The notes: generated from the sequence alone by a model not told the origin. 24,307 nucleotides of DNA from Chloroflexota bacterium (GCA_021788565.1 JAJYKO010000003.1:1-24307); one strand, 5' to 3'; positions 15,115-23,488 are shown, numbered from the stretch's first letter. A program made the numbers and translations.

Positions 15115-15208
15115 GCGCTTTGAACGTATCGTGCGCAAGAATAGCTGTTCGTATCGCCCTGTCGGGGCAGAGAGCGGGAACTGCGTAGCGGGTCCCGCTC
15201 TTCTATTT
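15115..15208 (+). ncRNA. Candidate short antisense RNA with terminal hairpin
   Basis: A transcript from the promoter at 15081-15108 would begin near 15115. At 15171-15201 lies a perfect 9-base stem, AGAGCGGGA paired with TCCCGCTCT, with a 13-base loop, followed by TTCTATTTC, a weak terminator tail. A smaller GCCC/GGGC stem lies just before it. The product would be about 90 nt, its last bases complementary to the end of the DUF3800 mRNA. An ATG at 15113 opens a longer frame, but it soon becomes antisense to DUF3800 and looks non-coding. The hairpin could alternatively just end the DUF3800 message on the minus strand, since it directly follows its stop. Confidence 0.35.
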
Positions 15209-15934
15209 CGGGATCGCCACAAGACCCGCTCCCAGGTGAGTACCACCCCGTCGTCGGAACTTGCTCTCCACAATCCGGTAATCCTCCCTTGTAGGCTTAC
15301 CCAGCACTGCCCGAGCAATCGGCGTCGCGACCAGATCGGCTATCTGGAGGCCGGCGATATTCTCCTTCTTCGAACGGAACGTCAACCCGGCGAGTCTTTC
15401 GGTCAGGCGAGCCGGCCTCACGAAGCGCGTTCCCTTCGTTAGACGCAGTTGGAAGGCCAGATCCAACTCCTTGTCGAAAGTCGGGTTGCGGCTCTCTGCC
15501 ACGATCTGGCCCACCTCATTCCGCTCCTGGAGAAAGAACACGAACCGTTCAATAAGGCATTCCAGTGACAGGACGTAGGGATCGAAGGCGAACTTACCGT
15601 ATTGGTCTGTGAAGCGCTGCTTGTGAATGGCGCACGCCAGGACGGTGAAGTCGAGGCCCGCAACGAGGGAATTGGTTTCCGCGTAGAAGCGGCTTCGGAA
15701 TTCCCCGTCCTTCATCATCTCGAATCCGTTCTTGTTTCTCGTGATGTCGGCGGTGTGCAGCACGATGTCCGGGCGACCAAACAAGTCTTGCTTGTACCGG
15801 CGCATTCGGGACTCGACGACACCTTCGTGGTATTCCTTATCGAGTATGCACCCAGCCAGCACGAACATGGGGAACTGCGGGTCGATCTTGTCCAGACTGT
15901 GGTCTCCGGACTCGTCCAGGAACATCACGTACAC
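15203..15934 (-). CDS. DUF3800 family protein
   Basis: The 243 residues begin with MYVMFLDESGDHS and contain, near residues 195-205, AGLQIADLVATPI. These are the N- and C-terminal hallmarks of DUF3800, an RNase H-like fold family. The aspartates in DESG and IADL are the likely metal ligands. DUF3800 genes are frequent in defence islands and on mobile elements, but their biochemical activity is poorly defined. The start is GTG at 15934; an in-frame ATG at 15925 is an equally possible start. It follows brxC by 47 bases in the same direction and opens the five-gene insert between brxC and pglX. A strong hairpin follows directly after its stop. Confidence 0.85.
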   Translation of the reverse strand: MYVMFLDESGDHSLDKIDPQFPMFVLAGCILDKEYHEGVVESRMRRYKQDLFGRPDIVLHTADITRNKNGFEMMKDGEFRSRFYAETNSLVAGLDFTVLACAIHKQRFTDQYGKFAFDPYVLSLECLIERFVFFLQERNEVGQIVAESRNPTFDKELDLAFQLRLTKGTRFVRPARLTERLAGLTFRSKKENIAGLQIADLVATPIARAVLGKPTREDYRIVESKFRRRGGTHLGAGLVAIPK

Positions 15935-15981
15935 TGCCTGCTACCTGCCAACCAGAGAGTGTCATCGTCGCCGAGTGACCG

Positions 15982-18900
15982 TCATACCACCTGAACTGTT
16001 TTGCCATCCAGGATCAGCGCCTTCAGCCTTTCCTTCTCCGCGTCGAAGACCTGATCTACCTGCTCCGTCGTGCCAAACCTCTTCCCGCCAAAGGCTTTCT
16101 TCATGTCCCAGGTGGCGGTCTTCGACTCCTCTCCCTTGCGGCGCTGCTCCTCATCGTACAGCTTCAGGACCGTCCCCTTCGCCGCGCTGAGCTGGGTGTC
16201 GAGGGCCGCCAGCGCAGCCTGCAGGTGCGGAACGCTGTACTCAGAGTTCGCCACCAGCAGTTGCTGCTCATCGCGAAGCTCGGGGACAGCGACCGGGTGC
16301 AGCGACTTCCCTTCGGCCAGGAACCTGGTTCGGATCTGGGCCTTGTCGCCCAACTCCAGGGCCTGATACTCCGGCATGTCGAGTACCGTTTTGTGCGCCA
16401 CTTCCGTCCGTTGGGACAAGTCGTTGCGCAGTGGGAGGTAAACGGCACGGAAAGCATCGATCACCTGCGAACGGTACCGTTTGACGGCTCCATCCCACTC
16501 ATCCAGCACCCTCTTCTGCTGTCGGAGCGATTCCATTTCGTCGCGAGCTTCCTGGATCTTGGGCCCCCAGACAGGGTCCTCGGGGAGTCCGGCCTGAAGC
16601 GCGGCCCCCAACAGCTGCTGAGAGCGCCGGTACTGGGCGAAGCCGGCGTGCTTCCCGAACTCCTCCAGCTGTTTCAGGGCGGCGTACCCGCTCTTCAGGA
16701 GTTCTGCCTCTGCCAACAGAGCGCGAGTCACCTTGGCGCGTGAGCCCGCGGCCTCGATTCCCTCGACCAGGAGAGGGATCTTCCCGTAGAGGTCGGGCAG
16801 GGGAAGCTCCACTTCCTTTGCCTTCTCTACCACCAACAACCTCTTGCTCAGATCCCCACACAGCAGCAGGGTAGCCTCCTTCAACGCCACCTCACTTCCG
16901 TCAGCAGGGGAATGTCCGAGGTCAGTCAACAGGGAACGAGCGGCACTGGACTCGGCTGGCGTGATCGCCTCCTCTTCCACCTCAAGCCGGGTGGTCCTGA
17001 AGGCCAGAGTGCCGAAGAGGGCGCGAGCCGCCGTCTCCCTGGGGTTGTCGTACCGCTTGCCGGCCCTGTCGGCGGCCGACAGCTTCCCGTCCGCGAACAT
17101 GGCCGCTGCCACATAGCGCAGGAGGTCCGCCTGCCAGCCGAACGGTGGGCGCGCAAAGTTGTCGGCCAGGTCCTGCCCCGAGTTGTTGGACGTCGCCCTG
17201 AGATAATCGGTTACCGCCTCCACCAAGACGTGGTTGCCGTGGACGTGCCCATCCGCGTCGAACAACCCGAGGCCCGGATCGAGCCCCGCTCGGCTGGACG
17301 GCGGAACTGTGAACAATCGGTCGACGTTCTCGGCCTTGAAGGTGCGATCCCCATCTGTGAATCGGAAGTACTTGGTGTCTATCCTGTTGCGCAGCGCGAT
17401 CTCAACCTTAGCCTTGGCGGCCCCGTTCTGTTCGGCCAGCTGTACGAGGTCACCGGCGTAGTGGAGGACGCCGGAACGGAAGACCGCCTCCACCTCGGAC
17501 TCGGCGTCACGACGAAGCTGAATCGCCTCTCCTTCGAGCTTCTCCGCCTCCTTCTTGGTTCGGTCGGTGGCTATCCGTCGGAACTCCTCGTCTTCTGGCA
17601 GCCGCTCTATCGCCATGGCTCGCCGGAGGCGATCTTCGAGCTTCTGCGAGAGGTCCACGACCCAGTGGACGACCGGCTCTTCAAGATAAACGGCGCTGTC
17701 CTCAGCAGCCCTGTGACCCGCGGGGGTTCCCGCGAACGCAACGCGCAGCTTGACCGGGGACTGCTCGTTCTTCAGGGGAACGTCGTTTAAGACGACCGCG
17801 TACTCGAAGGTGGTGTTGCTCTTACCGTGAGTGATGCGGCCGTTGAATAGGGTCAGCAGACGTTCGGAGTACAGCTTGGACACTCCATGCCGAACCTCGG
17901 TGGCCTTCAACTCGTCGGCGAGGCGACGGACGATCTTCTCAACCGTCACTTCGTCCTGAGTGAGGAACTTCCACTGGCCGGTTGTCACCTCCTGACGGAC
18001 GAAGTTCCTCTGGACTAGCCCGGCGAGTGTCTCCGCCACCTGGGACTCCAACTGGAGGATGTCCGAGTCCAGTTGAGTGACCAGCAGGCGAGCCAGGTTC
18101 CGCTCCGTTCTAGGAATGCGAGGGCTCTTGTCTATCAGCCAGAGGGTTTTCAGCAGCCGCGAAGGCACCATCGGCACGCCCGTCACATCGCGGTCGGCGG
18201 AGTTGAGGTATTCCAGCCCCTGGCTCCCGAGGTACTGCTCGTCGGCGAACTCGTTGTCGCGGTTGGCCGAGTCGAAGATGCGATCCCAGCTGACCACGGT
18301 GCCCAGATCTGCCTCGGCCAGTTCACGCGTGGCATCGAAAACCACTCGTATCATGGACCGGGCACCGGAGCTGACCTTGACCCCCCGCATCCCCCCGAAT
18401 ATGTCCGCGGATGCCTCTATCTGATAGGGCAGGAAGGGGTAGTCGGCGGCGAATCGATCCCGCTCGGGCCGAGGGTAGTTGGCTCCCAACTCTAACCCGG
18501 GGGACTCAGCAATATCCCTGAGCATCGCCTGGCGCCTGTCCCAAAGATCCACGAGGGCCCGATGGCTGGTGGGACGCTTCCGAAGAATCCGGTCCTCGAT
18601 TACTGTCCCAACTTCGCTGGACTCCAGGTGCACGTTGATACCAAAGCGCGCCTCCAGACGCTGAAGCATCTCGCGATCCGCCGTGGTGTTCTGAACCACC
18701 GCCGAGAGCTTCTCCTGGGAGGTTGCCAGGAGCCAGATGCGCCCCCGGCCCTTCGAGCTCAACACCTCGATCAGAGAGCGGAGCTGTTCGATCCGCTTCA
18801 TGTCTCGACCCGCCCAGGCTCCAACCTCGTCGGCGACGAAAACCAGCCGTTGGGGAGCCTTGTTGGCGGATGCCCTCTGCCTGGCGTCCAGCCATCTAAG

Positions 18901-19662
18901 AAGGGTATCCACGATTCCTTCGATGGTTAGTAGCGTATTGACCTGTTCCATGGAGAGCCGCAGGCTATCGTGAGCGAGTTGGGGAGTGGGATAACGGTTG
19001 GGAAGTAGCTCGGCGAGGCACTCCGCGAACTGGGGGCTGGAGGTGATCATGTCCTTGTCCTCCGCCCAGGCTACTGCCGTCTTGGCGCCGTACAGCTGGA
19101 GGAACTGCTCGTACTTCCCCGCGGACTTCAGCTCCAGCTCGCGTTCAGCAAAGGGGATGACGTCTGATAGGCCCAGGGAGTGGTAGAACCCACGCAAAAA
19201 GGTGAGCCCAACGTTCTTGTCCGCGGCAGCGGCGTGCAGAGCAGTGACGTCGAAGGTCACGAGGTGGCACGCGAGACGGTAGTTCGTGGCCTGCTGGAAC
19301 AGCTCCCGGAGCTGGTCATCCGACGGGCGGCCGCGATGGAGCAGCGACATGAAGAGCGAGCGGGCGCTGAGGGTATCTTTTCCGAGTGACGTGTCGGCGA
19401 GCAGGTGCCCGGCGAGCTTGGCAAGGTGGCTTTTGCCGGAGCCGAAGAAGCCGGATATCCAGACCCCCACCTTGTCGCTGCCGGAGTACCCAGGACGGGC
19501 CGAATCGATAACCGCTTCCAGAACCCTGCCGAGATCCTTGGCCAGTCGGTCGGTCAGGACATACTCCTGGATGTCGGTGCGCAGCTTGGAGGTCTCGTAC
19601 ACCTTGACCACGCTCTGTGGCTCGTCGGAGAGCGGTCGCTCGATACATTCTCGGATCTTCAT
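15982..19662 (-). CDS. brxC: BrxC, large BREX ATPase
   Basis: The 1226-residue protein from the ATG at 19662 has the size of type 1 BrxC. GGAGGT lies eight bases upstream, and the MKIRECIERPL start matches the family, so the longer frame to 19767, which overlaps brxB, is rejected. Walker A is GFFGSGKS (71-78), Walker B LVFVADE (273-279), and a sensor-like WLLATSQE is at 310-317. The rest is a long helical region with many charged heptad-like stretches, for example around the DRTKKEAEKLEGEAIQL segment. BrxC is essential for BREX defence and methylation in studied systems and resembles ORC/Cdc6-type AAA+ ATPases. It lies 40 bases after brxB and is the third gene of the operon. After it the canonical order is interrupted by the five-gene insert before pglX. 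Confidence 0.95.
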   Translation of the reverse strand: MKIRECIERPLSDEPQSVVKVYETSKLRTDIQEYVLTDRLAKDLGRVLEAVIDSARPGYSGSDKVGVWISGFFGSGKSHLAKLAGHLLADTSLGKDTLSARSLFMSLLHRGRPSDDQLRELFQQATNYRLACHLVTFDVTALHAAAADKNVGLTFLRGFYHSLGLSDVIPFAERELELKSAGKYEQFLQLYGAKTAVAWAEDKDMITSSPQFAECLAELLPNRYPTPQLAHDSLRLSMEQVNTLLTIEGIVDTLLRWLDARQRASANKAPQRLVFVADEVGAWAGRDMKRIEQLRSLIEVLSSKGRGRIWLLATSQEKLSAVVQNTTADREMLQRLEARFGINVHLESSEVGTVIEDRILRKRPTSHRALVDLWDRRQAMLRDIAESPGLELGANYPRPERDRFAADYPFLPYQIEASADIFGGMRGVKVSSGARSMIRVVFDATRELAEADLGTVVSWDRIFDSANRDNEFADEQYLGSQGLEYLNSADRDVTGVPMVPSRLLKTLWLIDKSPRIPRTERNLARLLVTQLDSDILQLESQVAETLAGLVQRNFVRQEVTTGQWKFLTQDEVTVEKIVRRLADELKATEVRHGVSKLYSERLLTLFNGRITHGKSNTTFEYAVVLNDVPLKNEQSPVKLRVAFAGTPAGHRAAEDSAVYLEEPVVHWVVDLSQKLEDRLRRAMAIERLPEDEEFRRIATDRTKKEAEKLEGEAIQLRRDAESEVEAVFRSGVLHYAGDLVQLAEQNGAAKAKVEIALRNRIDTKYFRFTDGDRTFKAENVDRLFTVPPSSRAGLDPGLGLFDADGHVHGNHVLVEAVTDYLRATSNNSGQDLADNFARPPFGWQADLLRYVAAAMFADGKLSAADRAGKRYDNPRETAARALFGTLAFRTTRLEVEEEAITPAESSAARSLLTDLGHSPADGSEVALKEATLLLCGDLSKRLLVVEKAKEVELPLPDLYGKIPLLVEGIEAAGSRAKVTRALLAEAELLKSGYAALKQLEEFGKHAGFAQYRRSQQLLGAALQAGLPEDPVWGPKIQEARDEMESLRQQKRVLDEWDGAVKRYRSQVIDAFRAVYLPLRNDLSQRTEVAHKTVLDMPEYQALELGDKAQIRTRFLAEGKSLHPVAVPELRDEQQLLVANSEYSVPHLQAALAALDTQLSAAKGTVLKLYDEEQRRKGEESKTATWDMKKAFGGKRFGTTEQVDQVFDAEKERLKALILDGKTVQVV

Positions 19663-19702
19663 GTCTGGGCACCTCCAGCTTCGATTTCCGACCTTGGATG
19701 AT

Positions 19703-20239
19703 CTAGACGCGTGGAACGCGGTAGTTCGTGTCCGTACGCACACGGAGCAGGTTAAGCGAACGATCATCCCCTTCGCCGGGGAAAGCCAGGATGCAGGGAG
19801 CCGTCACATTCGCGTGTAGCTCATTGGTGATCGCGGAGTAGGAGACGAACGCGCTCAGGGCGCCGGTGTTCACCAGAATCCTGCAGATGGCCGGCGGGTC
19901 CAGAGGCGAGGACAAAAGGCGGGTGAGATAGCGGGCCGCGACGATTCCGAGATCATGTAGGGCATCCGCCGTGCTGGCCCGCTCCACCTCAACGAGCCTG
20001 TCGGTAAGGCCCTTGCGACGCTGGACCTCGTGGAGGAATCCCTGCCCAACGTCTTCGAGGATAACTCGCCAGCCCTCGTCCCCACAAGACTCGGCAAACG
20101 AGGGGAAGCGAGCCAGCATCGCGGCTTCCCACTCGGGAGGGTAGACGAAAACCCAGATATCGGGCCGGGAATTGTCCGCTGCCCACTCCTTCACTTTCTG
20201 CCGCAGCGCCATGAAGCCATCCTCTATGGAGCGTCTCAT
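19703..20239 (-). CDS. brxB: BrxB (DUF1788 family)
   Basis: This 178-residue protein starts MRRSIEDGFMALRQK and contains the YPPEWE segment and a C-terminal GALSAFVSYSAITNEL and PCILAFPGEGD, as in DUF1788/BrxB proteins of about 180-200 residues. BrxB is a small core protein of type 1 BREX needed for both methylation and defence; it is thought to join other BREX subunits and has no known enzymatic activity. Its ATG overlaps the brxA stop as ATGA, so translation is coupled to brxA. brxC follows 40 bases on. Confidence 0.93.
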   Translation of the reverse strand: MRRSIEDGFMALRQKVKEWAADNSRPDIWVFVYPPEWEAAMLARFPSFAESCGDEGWRVILEDVGQGFLHEVQRRKGLTDRLVEVERASTADALHDLGIVAARYLTRLLSSPLDPPAICRILVNTGALSAFVSYSAITNELHANVTAPCILAFPGEGDDRSLNLLRVRTDTNYRVPRV

Positions 20240-21087
20240 CCCCTGTCCCCTTCCATTTCAGGCATCTGCAGATCCACCACCTCGGCTTGCATCCGGAACC
20301 GAAGCACGCCATCGCGAGCCGCGGCGTAAAGAAGGTCCACCACCTGGTCGGTATCCAGCCCCAGAAGCCGGAACCACTCGGAATCAAGAACCCGCCGTGG
20401 AGATTGTCCTTCGGCCAGCGCGAGCCGAGCAGCAAAGAGCGCAACCTGCGAACTTGGACGGGGCCGGACTGTCCGCTTCACTTTGGAACCACGGAGCACG
20501 CCGAAATCCTTCAGCGACGCCATAAGGTGCTGACGTAAGTGCTCGACGGTGTCTGGAGACCACGCCAGTCCGTGCTCCTGGAGATAGCCCTCCAACTGCC
20601 CCTGAACCTGGTCGGAAGGGATCTGTACGCCATCTCGCGCCAACGAAGGACTGACGGCACTGAGGGTGATGTCTCTGAACAGCCGGTCGGTCCGTGCCAT
20701 CATCAGTAAGCAGAGCAGACCGCGGTCTGAGAAGCTTGACGTGGCGGCCATTCCTGCAAGAAAGGCTGCCCCTTCTGGAACAGAATGGTCGAGCACGTAA
20801 CGCTGCCTGAGTTGGCTCCAGAGTTTCTGTCGAGAAATGGCCGAGCCTTTGCCAGCGATGTTTTGGTCCACAACAAGCTGTCGGAGCTTGGCTGGAGATG
20901 CACCGGGTGGAGCCGCCGCGAGCAGCGTCTCCAGGTCGGCGCGACGCGATGTGGCCGCGGCCAACCGAGCCGTGACCGGCTGGCGGTGCGGCGCTTCCAG
21001 AGCGCGTTCGACGTTCCCGTTCGAGCCGGAGCTGGCCCTCTCCGAGCCTATCCTGGACGGCAATTTGGTCACCCCAATACGTCCCAT
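20236..21087 (-). CDS. brxA: BrxA (DUF1819 family), first gene of the BREX operon
   Basis: BrxA is the small DNA-binding protein that opens type 1 BREX operons. The core of this protein (NIAGKGSAISRQKLWSQL, then RYVLD, then the LLMMARTDRLFRDI helix) fits DUF1819. I chose the ATG at 21087 (283 residues). The frame is open to 21234, but the extra 49 residues are rich in glycine and proline, unlike the family, and would start upstream of the predicted transcription start. Even so the protein is longer than the usual 200 or so residues. No good Shine-Dalgarno precedes the ATG, and the start codon lies inside an inverted repeat that could hide it. brxB overlaps its stop by four bases. Confidence 0.88.
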   Translation of the reverse strand: MGRIGVTKLPSRIGSERASSGSNGNVERALEAPHRQPVTARLAAATSRRADLETLLAAAPPGASPAKLRQLVVDQNIAGKGSAISRQKLWSQLRQRYVLDHSVPEGAAFLAGMAATSSFSDRGLLCLLMMARTDRLFRDITLSAVSPSLARDGVQIPSDQVQGQLEGYLQEHGLAWSPDTVEHLRQHLMASLKDFGVLRGSKVKRTVRPRPSSQVALFAARLALAEGQSPRRVLDSEWFRLLGLDTDQVVDLLYAAARDGVLRFRMQAEVVDLQMPEMEGDRG

Positions 21088-21110
21088 AGGCGCACCATCG
21101 CACCTATGGG
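21083..21110. promoter_or_regulatory. Inverted repeat covering the brxA start codon
   Basis: CCCATAGG (21083-21090) and CCTATGGG (21103-21110) are perfect 8-base arms around a 12-base loop, with partial extension (10 of 12 paired). The left arm contains the brxA ATG. It may be an operator for a BREX regulator, or an mRNA stem that sequesters the start codon and limits BrxA and coupled BrxB synthesis. Confidence 0.5.
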
Positions 21111-21224
21111 ACAGAGCCCGACCCGGCTGGATCGTCCGCAAACACGGCGGCAACGCGCCGCCAACAAAGAAGAAGGATATAGCTGGGGCTACCTGCGCGG
21201 ACTGGTCGGGAGGTCCTCCATGTG

Positions 21225-21233
21225 ATTGTAGCA
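21225..21233 (-). promoter_or_regulatory. Candidate extended -10 promoter of the BREX operon
   Basis: On the minus strand TGCTACAAT (21233-21225) fits an extended -10 box (TGnTAnnnT). No clear -35 lies 16-18 bases upstream, as is usual for this class. Transcription would start near 21218, giving a leader of about 130 nt before brxA. Nothing else readable lies between recD2 and brxA except the short palindrome GGAGGTCCTCC nearby. Confidence 0.4.
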
Positions 21234-21278
21234 CTAAGGCGCCCAGCCTAGACGCGGTGGACCGTGCGCCCGCTTCCC

Positions 21279-23459
21279 CTATTCTGTCAGGCGGCGCTTG
21301 AGGCCGCTGTAGCGGAAGGCGATCTTGTTGTTCTTGAGGGCGATGGCTAGGGCCTTCTTCGTCCCCACCAGCACGGCCAGCTTCCTCGCCCTGGTCACCG
21401 CCGTGTAGATCAGGTTCCGCTGCAGCAGCAGGTAGTGCTGCGTGAGGCAGGGGATAACCACCGCCGGGTACTCCGCCCCCTGGGCCTTGTGGACCGAGAT
21501 GGCGAAGGCGTGGACCAGCTCGTCCAGTTCCGAGAAGTCGTACTCCACCGTTCGGTCGTCGTCGAAGACCACCAGCACGGTCTGGTCTTCCTGATTCATG
21601 GAGACGATGCGGCCGGCGTCCCCGTTGAAGACCTCCTTCTCGTAGTTGTTCCGTACCTGCATCACCTTGTCGCCCACGCGGAACAGCTTGCCGCCGTACC
21701 GCTTCTCGGGCTTTCGGTCGTCGGGCGGGTTCAGCACCTCCTGGAGCTGTTCGTTCAGGAAGGCAACCCCGGCCTTGCCCCTGTACATCGGGCTCAGAAC
21801 CTGGATGTGACGCAGCGGGTCGTGGCCGAACTTTCTGGGGATTCGCCTGGTCACGAGGTCCACGATGATCTCGAAGACCTTCTCCGGGTCCTCCTCCTGG
21901 AACATGAAAGTCTCGCCGAAGCCGTGGTCGAACTGGGGCATCTCCCCATGGTTGATCCGGTGGGCGTTGAGGACGATGCTGCTCTCCTGTGCCTGCCGGA
22001 AGATGGCGTCCAGCCGCACCACTGAGACCGTACCGGAGTCGATGATGTCCCTGAGGACGTTACCGGGCCCCACGGAGGGGAGCTGATCCACGTCGCCAAC
22101 CAGCACCAGGTGAGCGTCCGGGCTAACAGCCTTGAACAGGGAGTTGGTGATCAGCACGTCCATCATGGAGGTCTCGTCCACGATCACCAGGTCGGCGGGA
22201 AGAGGGTTCTCCTGGTTGTATTTGGCGTCTCCCCCAGGACGAAGCTCCAGCAGCCTGTGGATCGTCTTCGCGGACCGGCCCGTCGCCTCTGAGAGGCGCT
22301 TGGCCGCGCGACCGGTGGGGGCGGCGAGGACGAAGGTCTTCTTCTTCGCCTCCGCCAGCCGGAGGATGGAGCGCACACAGGTGGTCTTGCCGGTGCCGGG
22401 GTTGCCGGTGATCACCGTCACCTTCTGGGTGAGGGCAGAGACGACGGCCTCCCGCTGCCGCTCCGTCAACTCCACCCCGTCCCTGTCCTTGAGATAGCCC
22501 AGCGCCGCCTCGAAGTCCACCTTCTGGAAGAGGGCGAGCCTGTCCACGGGACAAGCGATCAGCCCCTTGATCCTGTTGGCTATGCCCACCTCGGCGAAGT
22601 GTAGGGGCGGCAGGAAGATTGCCTCGTACTCGTCGGTTACCTCGCTCCAGACGTGCCGCTCCGCGATCAGCCGGTCGATGGCGGCCTCCACCCGCTCGGA
22701 CGGCGCCTCCAGCATCTCGGCGCTCTTCTCCGCCAGCTCCGGCCTGGGGAGGTAGGTGTGGCCGTCGTCGGTAGCCTGCGAGATCACGTGAAGTACGCCG
22801 GCCATGGTCCGTTCGATGGAGTCCTGCGGGATGCCGACGCTGCGAGCGATCTTGTCGGCGGTGAGGAAGCCGATGCCGAATACCTCGCGGGCCATCCGGT
22901 ACGGGTCGTTCTTGACGACGGAAGGGGAGGAATCGCCATACTGCTTGTAGATGCGAACGGCCAGGGATGAGCTGATCTGCAGCGACTGCAGGAACAGCAT
23001 CACCTCCTTGATCGTCTTCTGGGCCTCCCAGGCCTGGGTGATCATGTCGGCCCGCTTGTAGCCGAGTCCGGACACCTCTCGCAGCCTCTTCGGCTCCTGC
23101 TCGATGACGTCCAGTGTCGCTATGCCGAAGTGGTCCACGATCCGTCCCGCCGTCACGGGACCAATCCCCTTGATCAGGCCGGATCCCAGGTAGCGGCGAA
23201 TCCCCTCGGCGGTGGCCGGGAGCACAACCTGGTATCGCTCCACCTGGAACTGGCGGCCAAACCGTGGATGGTTGGTCCAGCGCCCCTGAAGGCGCAGCGA
23301 CTCGCCGACGTTGAGGGAGGGGAGGTTGCCGACTATGGTGAGGAGCTCATGACCCTCCGCCGGCTGGAGCCTGGCGATGGTGTAGCCGCTCTCTTCGCTG
23401 CTATAGGTTATCCGCTCGACTACGCCTTCGAGGGAGATAAGGTACGAAGCTGTTTCCAT
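21279..23459 (-). CDS. recD2: RecD2 helicase (RecD-like, SF1B)
   Basis: The 726 residues match RecD2 (about 700-800 residues): N-terminal OB-like and helix-hairpin-helix part (about 90-140), then SF1 helicase motifs Walker A GNPGTGKT (352-359), Walker B VDETSM (427-432), motif III GDVDQLPSVG (455-464), motif IV IFRQA (486-490), and near the C-terminus VHKAQGAEYP and YTAVTRARK (motifs V and VI). RecD2 is a 5'-3' DNA helicase of bacteria that often lack RecBCD and takes part in DNA repair and replication-fork maintenance. The ATG follows an extended -10 promoter with almost no leader. The last 35 codons are duplicated at 190-300 on the far side of the BREX island, so this gene may be a hybrid of host body and island-borne 3' end. 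Confidence 0.95.
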   Translation of the reverse strand: METASYLISLEGVVERITYSSEESGYTIARLQPAEGHELLTIVGNLPSLNVGESLRLQGRWTNHPRFGRQFQVERYQVVLPATAEGIRRYLGSGLIKGIGPVTAGRIVDHFGIATLDVIEQEPKRLREVSGLGYKRADMITQAWEAQKTIKEVMLFLQSLQISSSLAVRIYKQYGDSSPSVVKNDPYRMAREVFGIGFLTADKIARSVGIPQDSIERTMAGVLHVISQATDDGHTYLPRPELAEKSAEMLEAPSERVEAAIDRLIAERHVWSEVTDEYEAIFLPPLHFAEVGIANRIKGLIACPVDRLALFQKVDFEAALGYLKDRDGVELTERQREAVVSALTQKVTVITGNPGTGKTTCVRSILRLAEAKKKTFVLAAPTGRAAKRLSEATGRSAKTIHRLLELRPGGDAKYNQENPLPADLVIVDETSMMDVLITNSLFKAVSPDAHLVLVGDVDQLPSVGPGNVLRDIIDSGTVSVVRLDAIFRQAQESSIVLNAHRINHGEMPQFDHGFGETFMFQEEDPEKVFEIIVDLVTRRIPRKFGHDPLRHIQVLSPMYRGKAGVAFLNEQLQEVLNPPDDRKPEKRYGGKLFRVGDKVMQVRNNYEKEVFNGDAGRIVSMNQEDQTVLVVFDDDRTVEYDFSELDELVHAFAISVHKAQGAEYPAVVIPCLTQHYLLLQRNLIYTAVTRARKLAVLVGTKKALAIALKNNKIAFRYSGLKRRLTE
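21282..21386. repeat. Right direct repeat of the island (3' end of intact recD2)
   Basis: Bases 21282-21386 align without gaps to 196-300 (10 mismatches in the 101 bases starting at 21286). Here the sequence is the functional end of recD2. The island genes begin about 195 bases to the left, with brxA. Confidence 0.8.
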
Positions 23460-23476
23460 TTGACCGCTTACCAGTA

Positions 23477-23488
23477 GAAATTATACCA
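23477..23488 (-). promoter_or_regulatory. recD2 promoter, extended -10
   Basis: On the minus strand TGGTATAAT (23488-23480) is an almost perfect extended -10 element. The start site would lie about 14 bases before the ATG at 23459. No Shine-Dalgarno is visible in the leader, so recD2 may be translated from a nearly leaderless message. Confidence 0.6.

Larger units (their letters stand above)
190..21386. mobile_element. BREX defence island inserted at the 3' end of recD2
   Basis: All genes between the two recD2 3'-end copies lie on one strand and belong to phage defence (six BREX core genes plus SMC, HEPN, DUF3800, MNT and unknown genes). The flanks (acs, recD2, MFS transporter) are housekeeping-type genes. 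The right recD2 copy is full length and the left is only its last 36 codons. This is the arrangement expected when an incoming element carries its own copy of the target gene's end and so restores it. No integrase, transposase, recombinase or tRNA is visible inside. The boundaries are inferred from the repeat and from gene content. Confidence 0.6.

Noticed and set aside
15113..15442. Plus-strand 109-aa frame directly at the opposing promoter
   Set aside because: Most of it is antisense to DUF3800, its composition is shadow-like, and no known family is seen. A short RNA is the better reading, though a leaderless peptide is not excluded.
19663..19767. Upstream start of brxC at 19767
   Set aside because: It overlaps the end of brxB. 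The ATG at 19662 has GGAGGT at good spacing and gives a family-like N-terminus.
21088..21234. N-terminal extension of brxA to an ATG at 21234
   Set aside because: The extra 49 residues are glycine/proline-rich and unlike the family, and the start lies upstream of the likely transcription start.
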